20,704 nucleotides of DNA. It comes from a virus. Made by a program: the position numbers and the translations under genes. The DNA is taken from IMG/VR virus record IMGVR_UViG_3300004461_000515, positions 1-20,704 of that record. One strand, 5' to 3'. Numbering within the stretch: the stretch's first letter is position 1; each line of letters begins with the position of its first letter. Under the pieces are notes generated by a model. That model made no database searches, had not been told where the DNA came from, and saw only the letters and a list, made by a program, of their open reading frames with translations. Shown here piece after piece: positions 1 to 7,319 of the stretch.

Positions 1-615
1 CTCAAGGCTGGTTCAGCCCCCGATGTCAATGATGAAGGGCGCAAGGATGTAGAACGGCCCGATACTTCGCTAGGTCGCTGGCCTGCCAACGTAATCCATG
101 ACGGGTCAGAGGAAGTGCTGGCAGGGTTTCCGATGACTGGGTCGAGCAAGGCTTCGATGAGGGGGGTGGGCTACACAGATAGCGACATTTACGGTACGGG
201 TGATGGCAAGTTTGACTCGCTTCGTGGGTTCAATGACTCCGGCTCCGCAGCACGTTTCTTCTACTGCGCTAAGGCATCTAAGTCAGAACGGAACGCTGGG
301 CTGGAGGGGCTGCCGGAAGTTCCAAAGAATGAACGCAAGGAGGGTGGGAAGTCGGTTCTTGAGGTATCAGGGAAAGCCAGTCAGAACTTTCACCCCACCG
401 TCAAGCCACTAGCCCTAATGCGCTACCTCATCAAGCTTGTAACTCCCCCAGGTGGGATAGTCCTAGATCCATTCCTCGGGTCAGGCACCACCGCAGTCGC
501 AGCGACACTAGAGGGCTTCGACTGGATTGGCTGTGAGATGACCGAGGACTACTGGCCCATCATCGAGGCCCGAGTTGAGTGGGCGCAAAACGAGCGCACC
601 ACGACCCTGTTCTAA
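1..615 (+). CDS. DNA methyltransferase (N4-cytosine/N6-adenine type), 5' truncated by window edge
   Basis: The reading frame is open from base 1, so the gene begins upstream of the window; 204 residues are visible. The visible part carries HPTVKP at 391-408 and the AdoMet-binding loop DPFLGSGTT at 466-492, followed by a conserved-looking segment ending in an acidic helix. In permuted (beta-class) amino-methyltransferases the catalytic (D/N/S)PP(Y/F/W) motif lies before this AdoMet motif, so the catalytic half is expected outside the window. The enzyme should methylate adenine N6 or cytosine N4 in DNA; the target sequence cannot be read from here. A stretch starting GRWPANVIHDGSEEV near base 76 is typical of phage-borne members. 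It probably protects phage DNA from host restriction. It lies 32 nt upstream of the small terminase, on the same strand. Family call is firm, specificity unknown. Confidence 0.9.
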   Translation, partial: LKAGSAPDVNDEGRKDVERPDTSLGRWPANVIHDGSEEVLAGFPMTGSSKASMRGVGYTDSDIYGTGDGKFDSLRGFNDSGSAARFFYCAKASKSERNAGLEGLPEVPKNERKEGGKSVLEVSGKASQNFHPTVKPLALMRYLIKLVTPPGGIVLDPFLGSGTTAVAATLEGFDWIGCEMTEDYWPIIEARVEWAQNERTTTLF

Positions 616-647
616 ACTAGAACTAACGAACATTAGGACTGCCGAAC

Positions 648-1070
648 ATGCCAATCAACTCAAAGTCGGGCTTTATCCGCACCGAGGAAGATGCTCGGGG
701 TGACGCCGAGGCTCTCCACCTGCGCTCGCAGGGCTACACCTATCAACGGATCGCTGACGAACTAGGCATCGCCAAGTCCAGCGCCTACGAACGTTGCCAA
801 CGGGCGCTCGCTGCAATCCCCCTGGAAGCAGTCGAGGAGTACCGCACCATCCAGCGTGAGCAACTTGACCGACTCATGGCATCGTGGCTACCCGAGGCCA
901 TCGCCGGAAACCCTAAGGCTGCCGAAATCGTGCTGAAGATAATCGAGAAGCGGTCAAAGCTCGAAGGCACAGACCAGCCCATCAAGCACGAGGTCATCAC
1001 CCTCGATGCCATCCAAGCCGAGATACTCCGACTAGAGGCTGAACTTGCAGACACCCCAGCAGAGGCTTGA
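648..1070 (+). CDS. Terminase small subunit (HTH DNA-recognition protein)
   Basis: A 140-residue protein with a helix-turn-helix near residues 20-55, containing GYTYQRIADELGIAKSSAYE, followed by long charged helices and an acidic tail. Small terminase subunits bind the packaging start site through such an N-terminal HTH, form a ring through their central helices and regulate the large subunit through the C-terminus. The call rests on the HTH, the size and the position directly before the large terminase, with a 26-nt overlap. The ATG at 648 lacks a strong Shine-Dalgarno sequence. A general HTH regulator is the alternative, but the context favours packaging. Confidence 0.75.
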   Translation: MPINSKSGFIRTEEDARGDAEALHLRSQGYTYQRIADELGIAKSSAYERCQRALAAIPLEAVEEYRTIQREQLDRLMASWLPEAIAGNPKAAEIVLKIIEKRSKLEGTDQPIKHEVITLDAIQAEILRLEAELADTPAEA

Positions 1071-2490
1071 AGCCCTACGGGAACTCCGTGACCTCGCCCT
1101 GGTCGATGCCGAGCGCAAGGGCCGTGAGCAGTCCGAGAAGGCCCAGGCAGAGTTAGCGCAGTCTCGCTACCGCACCAGCGCCCGAGACAATCAACTACCG
1201 CCCGAGGGTGACTGGTTCGTGTGGCTCATCCTGTCCGGTCGAGGCTTCGGCAAGACCTTCACCGGCTCAGGCTGGTTAGCGGAGAAGGCGTGTTCTAACC
1301 CCATGACCGAGTGGGCCGTAGTCGCTCCGACCTTCGGTGACGTGAGGCGTGTCTGCGTAGAAGGCCCGAGTGGTCTGCTCAAGGCCATTCCCGAGAGCAT
1401 GAGGAAGTTCTACAACAAGTCCAACGGGCAAATCCACCTCCGCAACGGATCTATCATCCACATGATTAGCGCCGATGAGCCTGACCGAGTTCGAGGCCTG
1501 AACCTCGCAGGGGGCTGGGGCGATGAGTTCTGCTTCTGGCGCTATCCCGAGGTGTGGACTGAAGGACTAGTACCGGCGCTTCGTATCGGCAATCCACAGT
1601 TCGTCATCACCACCACTCCCAAGCCAACTCGACTGCTCAAGGAACTGATGAAGCGTGACGATGGCTCGGTAGTCATCACCCGAGGCTCAACCTTCGACAA
1701 CGCTGCCAACCTGTCCGAGTCTGCGCTGGCTGAACTTCGTGCCAGGTACGAGGGAACTCGACTCGGTAGGCAAGAGCTTTACGGTGAGGTGCTAGAGGAC
1801 ATCGAGGGGGCGCTGTGGAAACTCGATGACATTGAAGAGACCCGAGTCCAAACCCTGCCCGAGATGATTCGGGTCATCGTGGCCGTAGACCCAGCCGTGA
1901 CCTCCGGCGATGACTCAGACGAAACCGGCATCGTGGTCGTGGGCAAGGGTGTCGATGGTCGGGGATACGTCATTGCAGACCGGTCATGCCGTGACACCGT
2001 GCTGGGCTGGGCGCAACGAGTGGTCGCAGCCTACGAGGAGTTCGGCGCTGACCGAGTGGTGGCAGAGAAGAACCAGGGTGGTGACTTCATCGAGCAGACG
2101 ATTAGATCCGTACTGCCGACCGTGGCCTACAAAGGAGTGACTGCACGAGTCGGCAAACGCCTTCGAGCTGAACCGATTGCAGCGCTCTATGAGCAACGCC
2201 GTATTAGTCATGTCGGTTCTTTTGATAAACTAGAAGGGCAGATGTTGGAGTGGCTTCCCGATAGCGGAACATCACCTGACCGACTCGATGCTCTTGTTCA
2301 CGGCCTAACCGAACTGGGCTTCGCAACCGGTGGATCTGCAGACCGCTTCTTTGCATCACTCGCCCCACTCTGCCCGAACTGCTCTCACCCGAACGCTGCC
2401 GATGCGCCCAACTGTCTAAGTTGTGGCAAGATGTTCGTTGAGGCATACTCCACACACACATCCGTAGGCTTCCCAGACTTCTCGCAGTAA
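1045..2490 (+). CDS. terL: Terminase large subunit (packaging ATPase/nuclease) with C-terminal zinc ribbon
   Basis: A 481-residue protein that powers DNA translocation into the prohead and cuts the concatemer. Visible ATPase elements are the Walker A loop SGRGFGKT (residues 64-71), a Walker B-like segment ending GWGDEF (157-162) and the coupling motif TTTPKP (189-194). The RNase H-like nuclease half shows the expected acidic residues in VDPAV (D282), VVAEKNQGGD (E341) and DRLDALVHG (D412, D415). After the nuclease comes a CX2C-X10-CX2C zinc ribbon (C443, C446, C457, C460), which is not part of the standard fold. The start is TTG at 1045, with AGAGG 6 nt upstream; no ATG or GTG occurs in frame before codon 59, well into the ATPase domain. 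The gene overlaps the small subunit by 26 nt, suggesting translational coupling. Confidence 0.95.
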   Translation: MQTPQQRLEALRELRDLALVDAERKGREQSEKAQAELAQSRYRTSARDNQLPPEGDWFVWLILSGRGFGKTFTGSGWLAEKACSNPMTEWAVVAPTFGDVRRVCVEGPSGLLKAIPESMRKFYNKSNGQIHLRNGSIIHMISADEPDRVRGLNLAGGWGDEFCFWRYPEVWTEGLVPALRIGNPQFVITTTPKPTRLLKELMKRDDGSVVITRGSTFDNAANLSESALAELRARYEGTRLGRQELYGEVLEDIEGALWKLDDIEETRVQTLPEMIRVIVAVDPAVTSGDDSDETGIVVVGKGVDGRGYVIADRSCRDTVLGWAQRVVAAYEEFGADRVVAEKNQGGDFIEQTIRSVLPTVAYKGVTARVGKRLRAEPIAALYEQRRISHVGSFDKLEGQMLEWLPDSGTSPDRLDALVHGLTELGFATGGSADRFFASLAPLCPNCSHPNAADAPNCLSCGKMFVEAYSTHTSVGFPDFSQ

Positions 2491-2494
2491 TCGA

Positions 2495-2599
2495 GTGAAG
2501 TCCAAGTCCACCAAACCGCAGTTCTCGCAAGTCCAAACTAACCTCGGGGCAATCCAGCGATGGTCACTCCAAGATAAACACATACAGCAAAGGTACTAA
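2495..2599 (+). CDS. Possible 34-residue ORF filling the terminase-portal gap
   Basis: The 109-nt gap between terminase and portal is open in one frame across its whole length. From GTG at 2495 the frame runs 34 codons and stops at TAA 2597-2599, directly against the portal ATG. The peptide is basic and polar (it contains QFSQVQTNLGAIQRW), with no recognisable domain. No good Shine-Dalgarno sequence precedes the GTG, and a stop near 2464 closes the frame upstream. The exact fit to the gap is suggestive, but a frame this short can stay open by chance. The portal's own ribosome binding site (AAAGG, 2589-2593) lies inside it. Otherwise the gap shows no clear promoter or terminator. Confidence 0.25.
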   Translation: MKSKSTKPQFSQVQTNLGAIQRWSLQDKHIQQRY

Positions 2600-4852
2600 A
2601 TGGCAATCTTTGGTCGCAACAAGAACGACAATGCTGAACTCATAGAGCAAATCGTTAGCGAACTCAAAAAGGCGCAGAACAACCTCGGCGTTACACCGAT
2701 GTCCAGCGCAGCACCATACGCTTCAACCGGAACCGGCGCAGGTGGTCAGGGGCTAATCCAAACCCCAGGCCGTGAAGCCACGCCCCTACCTCGCTTTGCC
2801 GATGCCTTCGGGTCACAGCTCGGCCCATCAGCGCCATTCATTCCAGCGCCCCTAGACCCCGTCTTCGATGACTCGGGCCGTGCGCTCCCCAGGCTCTATG
2901 AGTTCCCCGTAGCGTGGAACCTCAATCTCACCACTCAGAACGTTCCCTGGACTGTCCTTCGTGCGCTCACGGATCAATGCGACATCGTTCACCGTTGCAT
3001 CGAAATCTGCATCTCGGCCCTAGTCAAGATGGACTGGTCGTTCAAGGTCGATGAGTCAGTCATCGCCGAAATCATGAATGAGCAGAACTGCTCACACGCC
3101 AAAGCCTCACGCATCGCTCGTGACGAGTACGCCGAAGAACTAGACCGCCTACGCAAGTTCTGGGAGAACCCCTACCCTGACCTCGGGCGTGGCTGGGTCG
3201 AGTGGCTCACCGAGTTCCTGTGGCAGCACTACGCCTTCGATGGAGTGCCGGTCTACGCTCGCTACACCATCGGCAAGGACATCCTCGGCTTCGAGATTAT
3301 TGACGCACCGACCATCAAGGTCTTGCTCGACAATCGTGGTGCAGTACCTACGCCCCCGAACCCTGCCTACCAGCAGGTGCTGTGGGGCTTCCCTCGTGGC
3401 GAGTACCAAGCAACCCCTGAGGCCGATGGCGAGTTCTTCGCTGGCCCAGGTACGGGCAATGAGTACCTCCGAGACCAACTCTCCTATTTCGTTCGCAACC
3501 GCAGAACTTGGTCACCTTATGGCTTCTCGGCCGTAGAGGAGAGCGTGCCAGCAGCCACCCTTTACCTAGAGCGCCAAAAGTGGATGAACTCCGAGTACGC
3601 ATCCGGCACGATGCCGATGACCTTCATGGTGACTGACTCTGACGAGATGGACATCCGCAAGTTGGCTGAGTTCGAGCGCCTGTTCAACGACAAGCTCATG
3701 GGGTCAGCCACCGAGCGCCACCGTGTCAAGGTGCTGCCTAAGGGCTTCCACCCCCAGGCGATGCCTACAGTCGATGAGCGCTACAAGTCCGACTATGACG
3801 AGTTCATCATCAAGCGCATCGGGTCAGCCTTCGGTGTATCCCCTAGCCAACTCGGTGTGGTTCCACGCTCGGGTCTTGGCGGTAAGGGCGAACACGATGG
3901 TGAGATGGATCAAAGCGAGACCGTCAGCCTGAAGCCCATGATTGGCTTCATCAGCGAGGTCATCAACTCTCTCTGCCGGCGCTACCTCGGGTCAGACAAG
4001 AACGTCACCTTCGCCATGCAGAACAGCGAACTCGTGCAGAACCAGTTTGAGCAGGCTAAGGCGATGCAAACCTCCATCAACTCGGGTGCTAAGACCCTGA
4101 ACGATGTTCGTGGCGAACTCGGTCTGCCGTTGTACGAGATGCCTGAAGCCGATGAGCCGTTCGTGGAGACCCCCAATGGGCCGGTCTTCCTACGAGGCAC
4201 GATGATGATGAACACCTCTGGGGAAACCGTAGAACAGAAGGATGAATCCAATGGCGGAGTATTACACCTACAAGACCAAGAAGGCCAAAGTCCACAAGGC
4301 CAAGAAGGTCAAGGCGCACAAAGCGAAAGTTCACAAAGCAACCAGCGCCAAGAACCCATCGGTTCGAGCAAGCAGGCGCACGCTGAGCTAGTCGCATTCA
4401 ACAAGTTCGTGAAGGCCCGAGTGACTAAGGGCGCATGGCGTGACTTCACCTTCAACTACATCAACGAAGACGATGCCTACGAACTGAACCAGTCAGCGCA
4501 GTCGATAGTCAAGGGCGATGGACAGACCCCACCGCAGGCCGTTCAGAACGCTGCCAAGCAAGCCCTTGAATGGATCGCAGACGGCAAGGCTGGCTCGGGC
4601 TTCACCGATGTTGGTCGCAAGCGTGCCTCAGACCTCGCTAGAGGCGCTTCAGTCTCACTCACCACCATCCGGCGCATGAAGGCGTTCTTCGACCGTCACC
4701 AGTCTGACAAGGACAGCCCGAAGTGGGATGACCCCAGCGCAGGCAAGGTGGCGTGGTACGCATGGGGTGGCGATGCAGGCTACGCATGGGCCAAGCGAGT
4801 TCTAGGCGAAGAGAAGGCTGCGGAACCCGACCCTTTTTACTCGAGCCTCTGA
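2600..4852 (+). CDS. Portal protein with extra C-terminal domain
   Basis: A 750-residue protein; as a dodecamer it would form the DNA gate at the unique capsid vertex. Residues 1-100 are a low-complexity N-terminus leading to the stretch GRALPRLYEFPVAWNL. The portal core runs to about residue 540 and includes a long helix-rich segment with NRRTWSPYGFSAVEES and VSPSQLGV. A Q/G/S/E-rich linker follows (about 548-590), then a further C-terminal unit. Within that unit, residues 663-735 hold RKRASDLARGASVS, RRMKAFFDRH and AWGGDAGYAW, an accessory domain seen in other phage head proteins. The start has AAAGG 6 nt upstream. Two oddities are described separately: a lysine-rich ORF in another frame inside the linker, and a slippery heptamer just before the stop that would join this protein to the MuF frame. 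Confidence 0.92.
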   Translation: MAIFGRNKNDNAELIEQIVSELKKAQNNLGVTPMSSAAPYASTGTGAGGQGLIQTPGREATPLPRFADAFGSQLGPSAPFIPAPLDPVFDDSGRALPRLYEFPVAWNLNLTTQNVPWTVLRALTDQCDIVHRCIEICISALVKMDWSFKVDESVIAEIMNEQNCSHAKASRIARDEYAEELDRLRKFWENPYPDLGRGWVEWLTEFLWQHYAFDGVPVYARYTIGKDILGFEIIDAPTIKVLLDNRGAVPTPPNPAYQQVLWGFPRGEYQATPEADGEFFAGPGTGNEYLRDQLSYFVRNRRTWSPYGFSAVEESVPAATLYLERQKWMNSEYASGTMPMTFMVTDSDEMDIRKLAEFERLFNDKLMGSATERHRVKVLPKGFHPQAMPTVDERYKSDYDEFIIKRIGSAFGVSPSQLGVVPRSGLGGKGEHDGEMDQSETVSLKPMIGFISEVINSLCRRYLGSDKNVTFAMQNSELVQNQFEQAKAMQTSINSGAKTLNDVRGELGLPLYEMPEADEPFVETPNGPVFLRGTMMMNTSGETVEQKDESNGGVLHLQDQEGQSPQGQEGQGAQSESSQSNQRQEPIGSSKQAHAELVAFNKFVKARVTKGAWRDFTFNYINEDDAYELNQSAQSIVKGDGQTPPQAVQNAAKQALEWIADGKAGSGFTDVGRKRASDLARGASVSLTTIRRMKAFFDRHQSDKDSPKWDDPSAGKVAWYAWGGDAGYAWAKRVLGEEKAAEPDPFYSSL
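4251..4391 (+). CDS. Nested lysine-rich 46-residue ORF inside the portal linker
   Basis: In the +1 frame relative to the portal, an ATG at 4251 (AGAAGG 9 nt upstream, 4236-4241) opens a 46-codon ORF ending in TAG 4389-4391. It starts MAEYYTYKTKKAKVH and continues with imperfect repeats of KAKVH, giving a strongly basic histone H1-like peptide with about 12 lysines. Repeat copies at 4281-4295 and 4320-4334 differ at three bases. All three are third positions and silent in this frame (K, A, V), yet all three change the portal residue (G/S, Q/E, P/S). That pattern suggests selection on the nested frame, while the overlapping portal segment is a tolerant low-complexity linker. An in-frame ATG at 4242 is an alternative start. 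A nucleic-acid-binding role is inference; no homologue is recognised. Confidence 0.5.
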   Translation: MAEYYTYKTKKAKVHKAKKVKAHKAKVHKATSAKNPSVRASRRTLS

Positions 4853-5670
4853 ACAAGAGGCAGGCCCACGAACTGCCAGGCTTCCAAGCCAAACTGCAAA
4901 TCGAGAACTACTACCGACAGGCCATAGACAAAGCGCTGAAGTCGATGTTCACCGGTACTGACGAAGCCATCCGTGAGGCCATCGCTACGAAGGAGCAACT
5001 AGGCAAGGCCGTAGATCCGATGGACAAGTCGGCAGCCAAGCACGCAGTCGAGCGCAACGTCAAAGCGAACAACGCTCCCCTAGTCAAAGCACTCAAGAAC
5101 CTCTATGGCGATGCCGGTCTAAGGGGTACAAAAGAGGCGATGACTCAGATGGGTGGCGCTGCCAAACTTGGCTCGGGAATGAGTGGCCTCGCTGGTGGCG
5201 TAAACTGGGATAGGTGGAAGCCAGGCAATCCAGCAGCAGCCGAGAAGGTCGCTGGTAAGGGTCTAGCGGATCTACTACGGAACGCCGATGTCATCGTGCG
5301 AGGTATCACCCAGACCACAATGGGCCGTGTCGGTGACATTATCGCCAACGGTCTAGAGGCTGGTTCGACCTATCGGGAAATCTCCGATGTGGTAGACGAG
5401 CTACTCGACAACCCCACTCGCTCCGACATCATCTCAATCACCGAAACCAACCGAGCCTTCAACGTTTCAGCCATAGATGAATACCAGGCTGCAGAGATGC
5501 CAGGCTGGGAGTGGCTGACTTACGCTGGCGCTTGCGAGGAGTGCGATGCCGAGGAAGGCCCACACGACTTCGGAGATGATTACCCACCGGCTCACCCGAG
5601 TTGCCGGTGTGCAGTTGTAACACAACTTCCTGATGGAACTACTACAGAAGAAGAAAGCATGGAGGAATAA
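4786..5670 (+). CDS. MuF-type head morphogenesis protein (start unresolved, possibly made as portal fusion)
   Basis: A minor head protein of the SPP1 gp7/Mu gpF family, which associates with the portal inside the prohead. The diagnostic C-terminus is present: a helical stretch with SDIISITETNRAFNVSAIDEY, then CEEC, then PPAHPSCRC, a putative metal site. The centre is a long helical region. The start is uncertain. The frame is open upstream to GTG 4753 and ATGs 4762 and 4786, all deep within conserved portal sequence, and none has a convincing ribosome binding site. Protein-like sequence begins only near LNKRQAHELPGF at 4849, exactly at the portal stop; the next in-frame ATG (4945) would remove a clear helix. 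The listed start is simply the nearest upstream ATG. Initiation at CTG 4849 or a -1 frameshift from the portal at 4831-4837 are alternatives. Confidence 0.85.
   Translation: MGQASSRRREGCGTRPFLLEPLNKRQAHELPGFQAKLQIENYYRQAIDKALKSMFTGTDEAIREAIATKEQLGKAVDPMDKSAAKHAVERNVKANNAPLVKALKNLYGDAGLRGTKEAMTQMGGAAKLGSGMSGLAGGVNWDRWKPGNPAAAEKVAGKGLADLLRNADVIVRGITQTTMGRVGDIIANGLEAGSTYREISDVVDELLDNPTRSDIISITETNRAFNVSAIDEYQAAEMPGWEWLTYAGACEECDAEEGPHDFGDDYPPAHPSCRCAVVTQLPDGTTTEEESMEE
4812..4861 (+). promoter_or_regulatory. Candidate programmed -1 frameshift signal at the portal-MuF junction
   Basis: In the portal frame the sequence reads gaC CCT TTT tac, a perfect X XXY YYZ heptamer at 4831-4837, five codons before the portal stop when the stop is included. 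AGAAGG (4812-4817) lies 13 nt upstream, within the distance at which internal Shine-Dalgarno sequences stimulate -1 slippage in bacteria. A 6-bp hairpin (4845-4850 with 4856-4861, loop GAACA) begins 7 nt downstream, the usual spacer length. Slippage would continue in the MuF frame to 5670. Confidence 0.55.
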
Positions 5671-5675
5671 TCCAC

Positions 5676-7280
5676 ATGGCACAAGACATTACCTACGTTG
5701 GACTTGGTGACTTCACCTACAAATCAACCGCAGATGGTACGCTATTAGTGTTCGGAAAGGCCACCGGCCCTGACCTTGACCTCGACTCGCAAATCTGCGA
5801 TGCCGACTGGCTCAAGAGTGCAATGCCGTTGTGGTTTCAAACGGGTGCTAACATCCGTGAACAGCACTCAAGCATCGCTGCCGGTGTGGGTCTTGAACTC
5901 GCAGCCGATGGCGATGACTGGTTTCTGAAGTCCGAGGTCGTAGATCCTCTCACCGCTAAGAAGGTGGAGAAGGGTGTCCTCAAGGGCTACTCAATCGGCA
6001 TCAAGAACGCCAAAGTCATCAAGGATGCCAACGCCCCAGGTGGTCGCATCGTTTCTGGCAACATCGTAGAAGTGTCGCTTGTAGACCGCCCTGCTAACCC
6101 CACAGCCACAGTCCAAATCGCAAAGATGGTCGGAGAACAAATGGAACTCACCAAGTCAGACATCAACCAGGAAGCAGCGTTCGTTGAGCTACCTGCCACC
6201 GCAGACCTCGACACCTACGAAGGCACGAAGGTCTGTTCAGCCTGCGAGGGAACGGGCCGAGGCCTTGATGACCTCCCAGCCGATGAGATGGCCTGCGACA
6301 AGTGCAACGGTACGGGCAAGGAAGTTCTGGGCGCACAAGACACCCAGCAGTATTCCCCCAGCCAGCCAAACGCTGGCAAGCCTGTCAATGACATGGTGGA
6401 TGACAAGGCCGTTGAAGGCGAAGTTGAGAAGAAGGACTACACCGATGAGCAGCGTGCCTCAATGGAGGAGTCTGGTCAGGCTATGGAAGGTGGGGGCTTC
6501 CCCATCAAGACCGTCAGGGATCTAAAGAACGCCATTCAGTCCATTGGTCGTGCCAAAGACCGTGAGGCAACCATCGCCCACATCATCGCTCGTGCTAAGG
6601 CGATGGGCAAGGAAGACCTCATCCCTGACTCGTTCAAGGAAGTCACCCACGATGAAGCCACGCTGAACTCAGTTCGTGCTGGACTTATCGCTCTCATCAA
6701 GGCCGAGCTAGACGAAATGCTCGCCGGTGAAGAAGACGAGATTGGCGATGTGAGCGAACTGCTCTGCGCCCTTCAGATGTTTATCTGCTGGTGGGATGGC
6801 GAGGCTGACGAGAACGAGACTGTCGAGCCTTACGCCGACATGACCGAAGAAGCCCCCGAAATGTCATCAGTAGACATGAGCTACATGGGCCTCGGCGTAT
6901 CTGCCGACCTAATCAAGAGTGCATCTAGCGAGACCGCTACCGATGCCGACAAGACCGCACTCCGTGAAGAGATCCGTAAGGCTCTCGGCATAGACGAGGA
7001 AATCGCCACCTACAAGGCGAGTCTCACCGAGCAGGAAGAAGTCATCAAGGGCTTCAAGGCTGTTCTCGATGAGGTTCGAGGGATGGCAGCACCAGGAGGC
7101 CCAGTCCTCCGTCAAACACATTCGCAGGTCAAGAAATCTGCGGATGCCGAACGCTTGGAAATCGAGGCTGCACGACTTCGCAGCATCGCCGACCAGGTTG
7201 TCGATCCAGCACTCCGTAATGCGTACATTGCTAAGGCTCTCGAAGTCGAGTCCGATGCGAAGCGCATTGCCCGAGGCTAA
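5676..7280 (+). CDS. Prohead protease/scaffold polyprotein with DnaJ-like zinc motif and DUF6582-like domain
   Basis: A 534-residue protein far longer than a typical HK97-type prohead protease (about 200 residues). Residues 1-150 are an S78-type protease domain with REQHS (H64), KGYSIGI (S106) and VEVSLVDRPANP (E132), the conserved catalytic surroundings. Residues 187-214 carry two CxxCxGxG motifs (C187, C190, C207, C210), as in DnaJ zinc fingers. Residues 255-322, with GGFPIKTVRDLKNAIQSIGR and IIARAKAMGKEDLIPDSF, match DUF6582. A very acidic region (about 340-400) follows, then a predicted coiled-coil C-terminus (about 425-530), probably the scaffolding part. The protein would guide capsid assembly, then mature the head by cleaving itself and other head proteins. 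It starts 5 nt after the MuF stop, with GGAGG about 10 nt upstream. Confidence 0.9.
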   Translation: MAQDITYVGLGDFTYKSTADGTLLVFGKATGPDLDLDSQICDADWLKSAMPLWFQTGANIREQHSSIAAGVGLELAADGDDWFLKSEVVDPLTAKKVEKGVLKGYSIGIKNAKVIKDANAPGGRIVSGNIVEVSLVDRPANPTATVQIAKMVGEQMELTKSDINQEAAFVELPATADLDTYEGTKVCSACEGTGRGLDDLPADEMACDKCNGTGKEVLGAQDTQQYSPSQPNAGKPVNDMVDDKAVEGEVEKKDYTDEQRASMEESGQAMEGGGFPIKTVRDLKNAIQSIGRAKDREATIAHIIARAKAMGKEDLIPDSFKEVTHDEATLNSVRAGLIALIKAELDEMLAGEEDEIGDVSELLCALQMFICWWDGEADENETVEPYADMTEEAPEMSSVDMSYMGLGVSADLIKSASSETATDADKTALREEIRKALGIDEEIATYKASLTEQEEVIKGFKAVLDEVRGMAAPGGPVLRQTHSQVKKSADAERLEIEAARLRSIADQVVDPALRNAYIAKALEVESDAKRIARG

Positions 7281-7319
7281 ACAAACCAATCCCTAACTAC
7301 CAAGAAAGTAGAAATCATC

